In this document: positions 1 through 8,803 of the stretch, piece by piece
Layout of the letters: every line of letters starts with the position of its first letter
Numbering within the stretch: position 1 is the stretch's first letter
From: Candidatus Uabimicrobium amorphum
GTDB lineage: Bacteria > Planctomycetota > Uabimicrobiia > Uabimicrobiales > Uabimicrobiaceae
Assembly (NCBI RefSeq): GCF_009002475.1
Contig: NZ_AP019860.1
Span: 1,736,001 to 1,800,000, forward strand
Length of the DNA stretch: 64,000 bases
Reading direction: 5' to 3'
Notes under the pieces: generated by a model
Told to the model about the DNA's origin: nothing
The model's database searches: none
What the model saw: the letters and a program-made list of their open reading frames with translations, nothing else
Translations under genes and position numbers: made by a program

Positions 1-36
1 CGGTAAAACCGGAAATTTTGATGGTATAAAGCTTTT

Positions 37-1248
37 ATGCAAGCGTATTTGTCTCTAAAAAATGATGGTGGCACTGCCAAATTTTCTCTAGACCCAAAAA
101 CCAAAACATCTATTGGCCGTGTAAACGACTGCACTATACAACTACAAGACAGCAAAATTTCTTCACATCATTGCTGTATCGAAGTATTTGGTAACTATTT
201 TTATATTATCGATTTAAATAGTACCAATGGTACATATGTAAACAACACACGGATACGAAGTCGCCAACTATATAATGGAGACGAAATACAAGTTGGTGAT
301 ATAAAACTCCAATTTGAGTATGACATCGACGATGAATCCGAACAAGACATCACTTGGGCCGAAATGGAAGCAATTCATGAAGAGCCCAAAAAAGAAAATC
401 TCAATGACAAAGATCGCATAGGTAAATATCGTATTATCGAAAAAATTGGCCAAGGTGGTATTGGAGAGGTGTACAAAGCCACACCTCTACACAAACCACA
501 CGAAATAGTTGCCATAAAAATACTCAACCAAAAGTCCAGTGTGCGTGAGACGTTGGTCGAAAGATTTTTGCGCGAAGCGCGTGCTCTTATAGCCCTTGAT
601 CATCCAAGAATCATCAAGGTTTTTGAGCTAGATGAACACGAAAACCGTCACTATTTTGCGATGGAATATATCAATGGGCATGCACTAAACAAATGGGTCG
701 CTAAAAATGGAAAAATGCATTACAAAAATGCCCTTAAAATTGCCGGGCACATTGCACATGCTCTGGCGTATGCCCATAAGCACAATATCATACACCGCGA
801 TTTAAAACCAGCAAATGTCATCGTCGAAGAAGGAACCTACCAAGTAAAACTCATCGACCTTGGTTTAGCAAAAATGTTAGAGGAAACAGATCTTACCATG
901 GAACGCAACGTCATCGGAACACCGCGTTATATGGCCCCTGAACAAATTCGCGACTCTAAAGGTGTCGATGTTCGTGCCGATGTATATTCTTTAGGTGCGA
1001 CGTTGTATCATATGCTAACAGGTGTACCACCATATGCAGATGTCGTTACCAATAAAAAAAGTGTTTTGCTAAAACACATATACAAAAATCCACCGGTACC
1101 TATTACCAATATCGTCACTGACATTCCTCCCATTGTGATTAAAATCGTACGTAAAGCTATGGCAAAAAATAAAGAAAATAGATTTCGTTCTGCGCAACAT
1201 ATGTATAAGACGATTTACCAAGTGTTATCTCGGTTAAAGAAAGAATAA
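37..1248 (+). CDS. FHA domain Ser/Thr protein kinase
   Basis: Soluble signalling kinase of about 403 residues. An N-terminal FHA domain (about 1-95) has the phosphothreonine-reader signature: IGR near residue 27, S and H in the SSHH stretch, and STNGTYVN. The Hanks-type kinase domain (about 131-400) has glycine loop GQGGIGEV, ATP lysine K161, catalytic HRDLKPAN with D255, and a DLG variant of the metal-binding DFG at D274, followed by TPRYMAPE. All catalytic residues are present, so it should be active. No membrane segment is seen. It heads a tight operon with the next two FHA-kinase-like genes (3 nt gap, then a 1 nt overlap). The ribosome-binding site before the ATG is weak. The physiological substrate is unknown; the downstream pseudokinase and STAS protein are natural candidates. 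Confidence 0.93.
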   Translation: MQAYLSLKNDGGTAKFSLDPKTKTSIGRVNDCTIQLQDSKISSHHCCIEVFGNYFYIIDLNSTNGTYVNNTRIRSRQLYNGDEIQVGDIKLQFEYDIDDESEQDITWAEMEAIHEEPKKENLNDKDRIGKYRIIEKIGQGGIGEVYKATPLHKPHEIVAIKILNQKSSVRETLVERFLREARALIALDHPRIIKVFELDEHENRHYFAMEYINGHALNKWVAKNGKMHYKNALKIAGHIAHALAYAHKHNIIHRDLKPANVIVEEGTYQVKLIDLGLAKMLEETDLTMERNVIGTPRYMAPEQIRDSKGVDVRADVYSLGATLYHMLTGVPPYADVVTNKKSVLLKHIYKNPPVPITNIVTDIPPIVIKIVRKAMAKNKENRFRSAQHMYKTIYQVLSRLKKE

Positions 1249-1251
1249 TCC

Positions 1252-2391
1252 ATGCAGGGAAAACTTATCTTGAAAAATAGCGATCAAGAAGTTGTCTTGA
1301 CATTCAAAGAAAATGATAAAATTATCATTGGCAGAAATAAACGTTGTAACCTCATTGTGAACGACACTAAAATTTCGAGTATGCATTGCCAAATTGATGT
1401 TTCAGGGGAAGGTTGCCGCTTTGTAGATTTAGGTAGTACCAATGGTAGCTATGTAAATGGAAATAAAACAAGTTCGGCGACCTTGTATAACAATGACGTC
1501 ATACGTTTGGGAAATGCGGAAATTGCCATTGAGTTTACCGTCGACAAAGACAAATCGCTGAAGAAAAAACTCTTAAATTCGGAGATAACGGAAACTTGGA
1601 GTGAAAATGATCTTCCTGCCGAAGAAGTCGAATATATTTATAACTATCGTTTACTAAAAACAATAAATGACTTTGGTCAAGGCGAAAATTACCAAGCAGA
1701 ACACAAGACACGCTATGATATTGTGGCATTACGCAAATTGCCTGTGAGTAGTTCCACCAACTCTTTTGAAAAATTTGCGAAAAGCACCGAGTTTTTCAAA
1801 TCTCTTGATAGTGCACGTATTATCAAAACATTAGATATCTTTGAGGAAAACGGTGTTCCGATCATCGTCACAGAATATATACAAGGGTGCACTTTAGAGA
1901 TGTGGTTGGAAAAAAAACAACGGCTATCTTTATCGCGATCATTAAAAATTGCCGCTTACATTGCTAGCGGTATTGAATACCTACATCGTTTTCATATCTC
2001 AGGAATTTGTCTGTGTCCACATCATATTATTGTCGAAGAACTTACAAAAAGAACCAAGATTTTTGACATATCTTGCGCTTCTTTCCTCCGTCAAAGTGGT
2101 TACGATACACATGCACTTGATGTTGCCGTTCAGAAATACTACCCTAAGCCACTTGAAGATGCACAAGATGACATGTATGTGCTAGGTACTTTACTTTTTT
2201 TCTTACTCACCGGCGAATCACCTATACAACACTCTTCTCCGCAGGAATATCTAGAACAAAAACGTAGTGTACCGCCTGCTATTCTACAATTGGTCGTCGA
2301 TTACTTGCAAAAGCCCAGGGAACAAAAAATAAAGCGTTTCTATCAAACTGTTACCAAAACGTTTCACAACTTAAAAAGAAAAGAACGTTAA
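1252..2391 (+). CDS. FHA domain pseudokinase
   Basis: FHA domain (about 1-95) with intact reader residues (IGRNKRCN, SSMHC, STNGSYVNG) followed by a protein-kinase fold that has lost its catalytic residues. Aligned with its neighbour, the ATP lysine is replaced by R161 (VALRK), HRDLKPAN has become GICLCPHH, and DFG has become DIS. The glycine-rich loop is also lost, while the conserved spacing of the fold (LGTLLFFLLTGESP) remains. It is therefore most likely a catalytically dead scaffold or an allosteric regulator of the two flanking active FHA kinases. It starts 3 nt after the upstream gene and its stop overlaps the next start as TAATG, so the three proteins are probably made together. The reading frame is intact over 379 codons, which argues against ordinary gene decay. 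Confidence 0.88.
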   Translation: MQGKLILKNSDQEVVLTFKENDKIIIGRNKRCNLIVNDTKISSMHCQIDVSGEGCRFVDLGSTNGSYVNGNKTSSATLYNNDVIRLGNAEIAIEFTVDKDKSLKKKLLNSEITETWSENDLPAEEVEYIYNYRLLKTINDFGQGENYQAEHKTRYDIVALRKLPVSSSTNSFEKFAKSTEFFKSLDSARIIKTLDIFEENGVPIIVTEYIQGCTLEMWLEKKQRLSLSRSLKIAAYIASGIEYLHRFHISGICLCPHHIIVEELTKRTKIFDISCASFLRQSGYDTHALDVAVQKYYPKPLEDAQDDMYVLGTLLFFLLTGESPIQHSSPQEYLEQKRSVPPAILQLVVDYLQKPREQKIKRFYQTVTKTFHNLKRKER

Positions 2392-3584
2392 TGATCGCCA
2401 AGATTTTGATCACAGCTGGTTCCATGGCTGGTATTAGTATTGCCTTACCCAACAGCCTAACTATTGGAAAAGGAAAAGGCTGCAATTTGCAGCTAGGTGA
2501 CGATGGGATTGCCGAACTTCACTGCCAAATATATAGACAAAACGATGGATTTTTTGTCAAAAACCTCGAAAGTGAAGAAAAAACATTTGTGAATGATAAA
2601 GCCGTTCATGATCATCCTTTGTCTGTAAAAGATTGTATCCGCATAGGCAGCGTACGCATGGAATTCTGTGCAGAAGAAGAGCATCAACCTATCAAAACGC
2701 ACTTTGCCGACAAAGAAGATGAATTTGATATGCCAGAAGCCATTGAAGATGATCCACGTAAAATAGGAGACTACATCATACTAGATCACCTAGGAACTGG
2801 CGCAACAGGGGATGTTTTCAAAGCGGAGAATTTTACAACTCATGAAGTTGTCGCTCTTAAAATTTTACATGCCCAAGACATTGACAAACATATTTTAAAA
2901 CGTTTTATTCAAGAAGTGCAGATATGCAGTAAATTTGATCATCCTAAAATTGTAAAAGTTTACGAATTTGGCATGTTTAAAGGTCGTCCTCTTATCGCAA
3001 TGGAATACATAGAAGGTATTTCTCTCGAAGAATTTATCAAAGAGTACGGAAGTCTTACCGCAGTACAAGCACTAAGAACAGCGGGACAGATTGCCCAAGC
3101 ACTTCATTATACCCATCAGCAAGGTGTCGTTCATCGCGATTTAAAACCAAGCAACATATTGTTACAAAATAAAGAGAATATCAAGATTATCGATTTTGGT
3201 GTTATCAAAGTGTATGGCAACAGTATTACTTTTGCCAATCAAATGATAGGAACTGTACGTTACATTCCTCCAGAACAGATAGACGATGCTTCCTCAGTAG
3301 ATGAACGTGCTGACATATATTCATTGGGAGCAATCATGTATTTTTTGGTGAGCGGCAAACCTCCCTTTTTTGATATTGAAGGAATTGAGTCTCTCATCTT
3401 AAACATCAACGCGCGCAAGCTAACTCCGTTGAAAAAACTTGTACCAAATATTCCTTCTGAATTTCAAAGTATTGTCCGCAAGGCAATGCATAGAAAAATA
3501 GAAAAACGTTATCCCAACATAACGGCGATGTTTCGCGACATCATCGAAGCATTGCAAACCATAGAAAATAAATCTCCCTCATAA
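2391..3584 (+). CDS. FHA-like domain Ser/Thr protein kinase
   Basis: The N-terminal region (about 1-90) has the FHA fold pattern but is degenerate: GR is GK, the phosphate-contact Ser is missing (AELHC), and STNGT is replaced by ESEEKT. It has probably lost phosphothreonine binding. The kinase domain (about 120-395) is complete: GTGATGDVFKA loop, K157, HRDLKPSN with D250, DFG with D268, and a PPE in place of APE. It therefore mirrors the preceding gene, where the FHA is intact and the kinase is dead. The start ATG overlaps the previous stop codon, indicating translational coupling. No membrane segment is visible. Confidence 0.9.
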   Translation: MIAKILITAGSMAGISIALPNSLTIGKGKGCNLQLGDDGIAELHCQIYRQNDGFFVKNLESEEKTFVNDKAVHDHPLSVKDCIRIGSVRMEFCAEEEHQPIKTHFADKEDEFDMPEAIEDDPRKIGDYIILDHLGTGATGDVFKAENFTTHEVVALKILHAQDIDKHILKRFIQEVQICSKFDHPKIVKVYEFGMFKGRPLIAMEYIEGISLEEFIKEYGSLTAVQALRTAGQIAQALHYTHQQGVVHRDLKPSNILLQNKENIKIIDFGVIKVYGNSITFANQMIGTVRYIPPEQIDDASSVDERADIYSLGAIMYFLVSGKPPFFDIEGIESLILNINARKLTPLKKLVPNIPSEFQSIVRKAMHRKIEKRYPNITAMFRDIIEALQTIENKSPS

Positions 3585-3660
3585 AGTGAAATATCTATCG
3601 TCAAACTTGCTAAAATGACAGGGTATTGCCATAAGTTTAATTCCATGGAGCTTCTTTTTT

Positions 3661-5982
3661 ATGAAAATAAAAACTCGAGATGTAGAGCACGACACAAAGC
3701 TAATTACTTTACAAGGTATTATAGACGAAAATACCATTGATTTAGTGCAGGGAACTTTTAGCAGCATATTCAACCTCGACAACTACAAAGTTATTTGCGA
3801 TATGGAAGGTGTGGAGCATATTTCGGCACCTGTGATAAAAGCATTCCTCGAAAATATAATCATCGCCAAGGTACATAGTGGAGATATCAAATTACTCAAC
3901 GTGCATTCGTCTATACAAACGATTCTTCGCTATGCAGGTTTTACCGATGAAAAAGTATTTTGTTCCGACTTGCGTGTTGCCATCCAATATTTCGAACACT
4001 TTTCCATGCAAGCACCAGCAGATGATCAAGTGGACCCATTTGCCGAAACAATTTTGCCGATTAACAAAGCTGTACGTCCATTGCAACAGAGTTTAACGGA
4101 TGCTCCTCCACAAAACTTACCACAACAGTCTCAAGAACAAGACGACTGCTACAACGAAACTTTGTTAAGCTATGTTCCCGAACAAAAAAATAAATCCCAA
4201 TTAGATTCCTATGATGAAACTTTGGTCAACTTTGTTCCTCCCAAACAAACCGAGGATGATTGTAATGATAAGACGTTGGTGAACTTCACACCGCCATCAC
4301 CTAACGTACAAGACGATGGAGACGATGAATTCGATGCGCATGGTGAAACCTTGCAGGAAGAATTCGATGTTCGAGATTACGTAGCAAAAGATGTTTTAGC
4401 AAAAAGGTCTTTAAAACAAAGTAACATTCCGACAGGTCTTGACTCAGAAGACAATCAAGCCACGAAAAACGAGGAACCGAAGAACGTCAGTCCCCAAAAA
4501 CAGCAAGCACACAACGACAAACCGCAAATATCTCATAATGAAGTTGCGAAAAATAAATCGGAAAAAGAGCTTGTAAAGAAGCAACCTCAAAAAGCTCAGG
4601 AAACAACTCCGAAAAAAGAACTTGTCAAGAAGCAACCTCAAAAAGCTCAGGAAACAGCTCCGAAAAAAGAACTTGTGAAGAAACCACCACAGAGTTCTCA
4701 GGAAACAACCTCTCCGAAAAAAGAACTTGTGAAGAAGCAACCTCAAAAAACTCAGGAAAAAAATACCCCGAAAAAAACACTTGCGAAGAAACAGCCTCCA
4801 AGCTCCCAGGAAGAAACGGCGCAAAAAAAAGTGCCAAAAAAATTACCCAAAAAAGAATCCACTATCCCGCAGAAGACTAGCCAAAACAACGTAAAACAAA
4901 ACATAAAAAAGCCAACGTCTTCCAAAGAAATTTTACAAAAGGAACACAAGTCTATACCACAAAAAAAGCCAGCAAAACCATTAGTTAAGACCGCCAAACC
5001 GCAAAAGAAACTCAACTTTACTGACGTAACGCAACAGTGGAATAAGTACACACACCACTGGCACAAACTACCCGCAAATTTCGACATTTCACAACCGAAA
5101 CAAGTGGTTGCCTTTGTCAAAAATGCCGCGGCAATACGTAGCAACATTGTCACAAGTATAAGTATAGGTAAAGAAGATAAAGCGCATCTCAGTAAATTTA
5201 ACGAATGTTGGCGCAAGTGGAAAGACTCTCTTGAAAAACACGGATATACAATTTATCCGGAAATAGGAGGGTATTTGAAAAAACCGGTGGGCAAGATTAT
5301 TTACTGTCACTCTTTGCGTGCCAAAGTGAAAAAAATTATTCTTGTTGTTCCCGGAGTGACCAAAGATGGAAAAGAATATATTGCACCCGTGTCAACGGTA
5401 ATTTTACCGACAACGGTACCCTTTCCTGAGAAACATATTGCAGCAAAGTTACCGACATGCTGGCGTAGTATACTAGGTGAGATAGAATTGCTGTGCATTC
5501 ACGCGCGTATTCAACCAAAAACGATGTGTGCAATTGAGAGTTTAAATAAAACGCCCATGTCTCTGCACAACAACCGCAATATCGCTATTGAGGAACTCAA
5601 AAAGCGCAGAAAAACACTTGAACGTCTTCTCAAAACAAAGTCCAGCAACTACAAAATAGCCACACACTACTCTTTGGTAGAAGAATGTTTCTGGAGCTTG
5701 TATCACGATGATCAGCGTCCCCAAGGTCATTCCTTTTTCGATATGATACGCAAACGTCTACAAGAGTGGCATAATATCATAAAACGCAAGCACAACATCA
5801 CCATAAAAAACTTTACCAAAAGAAGCGATGTGAAAAATATTCAGGGTTATGTTGCCAAAAACATCATACAAAAACACCCCGATTTACCACCGAAAAAGGT
5901 ATTGCGCCAATTATGTCCGGCAATCATCGTCGAAGTAAATGCGCAAAAGCGTGTATTGAAGGGGCGTATCATTTCAACGTAA
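3661..5982 (+). CDS. STAS domain protein with Thr-motif repeats and Lys/Gln/Pro-rich linker
   Basis: Residues about 1-115 look like a STAS (anti-sigma-factor antagonist type) domain, with the VICDMEGVEHISAPVIKAF stretch at the position of the conserved DxxGVxxxDSSG motif. The usual phospho-acceptor Ser is replaced, so a classical partner switch is doubtful. Residues 160-215 carry three copies of an E/K-T-L-x-N/S-F/Y-V/T-P motif centred on T167, T187 and T205. Residues about 300-440 are a low-complexity linker with five repeats containing KKELVKKQPQ. The last 320 residues form a basic globular region that I do not recognise. A GGAG ribosome-binding site lies 10 nt before the ATG. It follows the FHA-kinase operon after 76 nt and is a plausible substrate or scaffold for it. 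Confidence 0.8.
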   Translation: MKIKTRDVEHDTKLITLQGIIDENTIDLVQGTFSSIFNLDNYKVICDMEGVEHISAPVIKAFLENIIIAKVHSGDIKLLNVHSSIQTILRYAGFTDEKVFCSDLRVAIQYFEHFSMQAPADDQVDPFAETILPINKAVRPLQQSLTDAPPQNLPQQSQEQDDCYNETLLSYVPEQKNKSQLDSYDETLVNFVPPKQTEDDCNDKTLVNFTPPSPNVQDDGDDEFDAHGETLQEEFDVRDYVAKDVLAKRSLKQSNIPTGLDSEDNQATKNEEPKNVSPQKQQAHNDKPQISHNEVAKNKSEKELVKKQPQKAQETTPKKELVKKQPQKAQETAPKKELVKKPPQSSQETTSPKKELVKKQPQKTQEKNTPKKTLAKKQPPSSQEETAQKKVPKKLPKKESTIPQKTSQNNVKQNIKKPTSSKEILQKEHKSIPQKKPAKPLVKTAKPQKKLNFTDVTQQWNKYTHHWHKLPANFDISQPKQVVAFVKNAAAIRSNIVTSISIGKEDKAHLSKFNECWRKWKDSLEKHGYTIYPEIGGYLKKPVGKIIYCHSLRAKVKKIILVVPGVTKDGKEYIAPVSTVILPTTVPFPEKHIAAKLPTCWRSILGEIELLCIHARIQPKTMCAIESLNKTPMSLHNNRNIAIEELKKRRKTLERLLKTKSSNYKIATHYSLVEECFWSLYHDDQRPQGHSFFDMIRKRLQEWHNIIKRKHNITIKNFTKRSDVKNIQGYVAKNIIQKHPDLPPKKVLRQLCPAIIVEVNAQKRVLKGRIIST

Positions 5983-6000
5983 GTGTTGCAGTGATGTCAC

Positions 6001-6038
6001 TCGTTTTTCGGTTGGTGAGGACACCAACCGAAAAACGA
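6001..6038. terminator. Long hairpin between convergent genes
   Basis: A perfect 17 bp inverted repeat with a 4 nt loop (AGGA) lies between the convergent STAS-protein and kinase genes. The arms contain runs of T and A, so the structure could terminate transcription from both sides. There is no separate long T tract beyond the stem. Confidence 0.7.
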
Positions 6039-6042
6039 ATAC

Positions 6043-8715
6043 CTATTTCAGAACTTCATAAGAAATGACAGCTGGCTCACTTGTCAATGTTTTGCTGATA
6101 TCGTGCTGAAAAATCTCTCTCACCACTTGCAACGGATTGCTCTCTAATAGTTTCTCAATGTAATGCCCATGCGCTAGATCAGTGCGATAATCAAAAAGAG
6201 AAATATCGGGTTCTTCGTCTTTGCTAGATTCTTGCATTTCCGCAGGCAGCGACGCTTTCATGTGCTTAGATGCTCTTTTGTACCAATCGTTCTCTAAACT
6301 CCACAACTTCACCTCTCCCTCATCCGCTGAAACCAAAAATCCATTTTTGACAGCCACACATGTCGTAGGTAATGTTAATTTGCGGAAAAATTGCAGCTGA
6401 TATTGCCTATCTTCCTGCGAAACAAGCAAATTACTCTGCTCTTCTACTGTATTCCGAATCTTTTGTTGAGAACCATATGGCACCTGACTCAGCGATATTT
6501 CTCGTTTTTTTCTTTTTATCTTCCACATGTAAATTTCATCTTCCCCCAACACCACCAACGTTTTGCCGTCAAAATCGATTGATTTGATTTTGAATTCTGA
6601 GTCAAGTTGTACGGGTTTTAAATGTGTCAATTTGTCGTGTACAAAACTACGTACCGTTAGTTCTTTATCCTGTGAAATAGTCACTAGGGAATCATTTGCA
6701 AACAGTTTGACTTTGTTGGTTTGCGTTATATATTTTTCGGGAAAGAACATGTTGTTGTCTATAGAGAAATTTCCGGCATGCCCATTTACATCAAAACGTA
6801 GAATGCCACTCGCGGCGAAAGAAATGGCCAAATCATCGCAAAATTTTTGTATATTTTTGCCTTTAATGTGTACCTTTGTACGTAAAGATAACTCTTGTAT
6901 CTTCTCACCTGTTTTTGTATATATTTGAACCAAATCTCCATCATGAGTTGCAATAAAACGATCGCTGATTACAAGATCCTTTACCGAAGCACTATGGGTA
7001 AATTGCGAAAATACTTTTTTGGCTTTATAATCCCAAACAACAATTTCGCGTGGTGTACAAAAGGCGATGTGCCCATTTTTCATCGGTGAAAAACATACGG
7101 ACTTCCCCCACTTTTGCAGCTTGTGTTTTGAAATTATATCACCCGTATACAAATGGCAATATTGCACAGTTCCATCATGGTAAAATAAAATAATTGTTTC
7201 GTTATAAACAAAAACTTTTACAACAGATCCACCCTTTTTTCGCCAAACCAAACCATAGTTAATAATAGATTCACGGATAAGTTTTTTGAATTGTTTTCGC
7301 AACCTCTTTGTACGTGGTTTTTGATCCACAATAAACTCCAGCCCTCTTCCACACAACAAAGCAATATCTGCCCACAAAGTACTGTTGGAGTTTTTTATAG
7401 CCAATTTCTTTATTTCTTCGGCCTTAGCTTTGGCAATTTCCGCAAGATGCAAATTGGCATTTTTGCGCTCTGCATCGGCTTTTTGACGTTGACGTTCGGC
7501 ATTCTTACGTTCCGTTTCCGCTTTCTTGCGTTCAGCGACAGCTTTCTTGCGTTGTTCTTGCGCATTATTGCTCTCGGCAACGGCTTTCTTTCGTTGTTCC
7601 TCCGCGTTTTTACGCTCCACTTCGGCCTTTTGCCATTGAAAATAAGAGAAAGTACCTGCGGCACTTACAATGAAAAAAACAAAGCTCAAAAGTAATACGG
7701 CAATTTTGTGACGCATAACGAATTTTATTGCATAAGTCATCATATTAGGCGGTGTTGCCATCGTCGGACGGTGGTGCAAGTAGTTTTGTAAATCATCTGC
7801 GAGTAGTTGCGCACTCTGATAACGTTTTTCCGGATTTCGTTCTAAACATTTCAAACAAATGGCTTCTAGTTCTCTAGGAATATCGGGATTGAGCTGCGTA
7901 GGGCTGATGATGTCATTATTAAAAATTTGATGTAGTACATTCAAATGGGATTCGCCATCAAATGGTGGACGTTTACACAATAATTCATAAAGCGTCGCTC
8001 CAAGAGAATATACATCGCTACGCTTATCGACGGTTCGTCCTTCTGCTTGCTCAACAGGCATGTATGCAAGAGTTCCCAGTATAGCTCCCGGATTGGATAA
8101 ACTCTGTTCAATATCTGTCATTTTTGCTAAGCCAAAATCCATAATTTTAGGTACACCATCTTTGGTAATCATGATATTAGAAGGCTTTATATCACGATGA
8201 ATAATACCGTTTTGATGCGCAAAATGTAGGGCCTGAGAAATATGGCTGCATAGTTCCGCGATTTCACGATATGATTTCGTGTATTGTCGTGACAGGGTAT
8301 CGCCATCAATGTACTCCATTACTAAATGATGTTGTGGTGTTTCCCCCGTAGAATACAGTTTCACAATATTGGGGTGCTCTAATTTAGCTGTTGCCTGCGC
8401 TTCTTGAAAAAATCTTTGGAGTTGTGTTTGCGTAAGATTTTGCGAAAGAATAAGTTTTAAAGCGACAAAACGCTGCAGTTTTGTATCGAAAGCCTTATAC
8501 ACAGCTCCCATTCCCCCACGGCCAAGTAGTGTTTCGATACGATAATCGCCAAACATTTGACCTTCTTGCAAATTTTTTGTCACTTTTGCGGTCGAAGAAT
8601 GAGTCGACACACTCATTACTGTGGCATTCTCGGTAATGTCTTTTTCATCGAGAATTGTACGATCCTCAGCAATGTTTGTCGCAGAATTGTCGTCGAGTGT
8701 TTCTTTTTTCTCCAT
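6043..8715 (-). CDS. Membrane Ser/Thr kinase with coiled coil and WD40-like propeller
   Basis: Counted from the ATG at 8715, an acidic Thr-rich N-terminus (1-50) is followed by an active-looking Hanks kinase (about 58-315: GRGGMGAV loop, K87, HRD D175, DFG D193, PVE replacing APE). Then come one membrane helix (about 338-359), a long Glu/Arg/Lys/Ala coiled coil of repeated units (362-440), and a C-terminal beta-propeller-like region (about 450-870) with WD-type repeats. The kinase should be cytoplasmic and the propeller extracytoplasmic. I chose 8715 because AGGA sits 8 nt upstream; the in-frame start at 8751 lies inside a terminator hairpin. It is a paralogue of the next gene upstream, with the same architecture. 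Confidence 0.9.
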   Translation of the reverse strand: MEKKETLDDNSATNIAEDRTILDEKDITENATVMSVSTHSSTAKVTKNLQEGQMFGDYRIETLLGRGGMGAVYKAFDTKLQRFVALKLILSQNLTQTQLQRFFQEAQATAKLEHPNIVKLYSTGETPQHHLVMEYIDGDTLSRQYTKSYREIAELCSHISQALHFAHQNGIIHRDIKPSNIMITKDGVPKIMDFGLAKMTDIEQSLSNPGAILGTLAYMPVEQAEGRTVDKRSDVYSLGATLYELLCKRPPFDGESHLNVLHQIFNNDIISPTQLNPDIPRELEAICLKCLERNPEKRYQSAQLLADDLQNYLHHRPTMATPPNMMTYAIKFVMRHKIAVLLLSFVFFIVSAAGTFSYFQWQKAEVERKNAEEQRKKAVAESNNAQEQRKKAVAERKKAETERKNAERQRQKADAERKNANLHLAEIAKAKAEEIKKLAIKNSNSTLWADIALLCGRGLEFIVDQKPRTKRLRKQFKKLIRESIINYGLVWRKKGGSVVKVFVYNETIILFYHDGTVQYCHLYTGDIISKHKLQKWGKSVCFSPMKNGHIAFCTPREIVVWDYKAKKVFSQFTHSASVKDLVISDRFIATHDGDLVQIYTKTGEKIQELSLRTKVHIKGKNIQKFCDDLAISFAASGILRFDVNGHAGNFSIDNNMFFPEKYITQTNKVKLFANDSLVTISQDKELTVRSFVHDKLTHLKPVQLDSEFKIKSIDFDGKTLVVLGEDEIYMWKIKRKKREISLSQVPYGSQQKIRNTVEEQSNLLVSQEDRQYQLQFFRKLTLPTTCVAVKNGFLVSADEGEVKLWSLENDWYKRASKHMKASLPAEMQESSKDEEPDISLFDYRTDLAHGHYIEKLLESNPLQVVREIFQHDISKTLTSEPAVISYEVLK

Positions 8716-8739
8716 AGTTTTTTTTCCTGTATAAAAAAC

Positions 8740-8763
8740 AAAAGCCCTCAAATGAGGGCTTTT
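8740..8763 (-). terminator. Rho-independent terminator downstream of the 904-residue kinase
   Basis: The arms AAAAGCCCTC and GAGGGCTTTT close a short A/T loop, with T runs on both strands. On the minus strand it follows the kinase gene ending at 8804 and lies only 24 nt before the start of the next kinase gene at 8715. That second gene must therefore rely on read-through or on a promoter overlapping the hairpin. Confidence 0.75.
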
Positions 8764-8803
8764 TTGTAAATTTTACAAGTCGATGTCGAAACTAAGTATA
8801 CAA

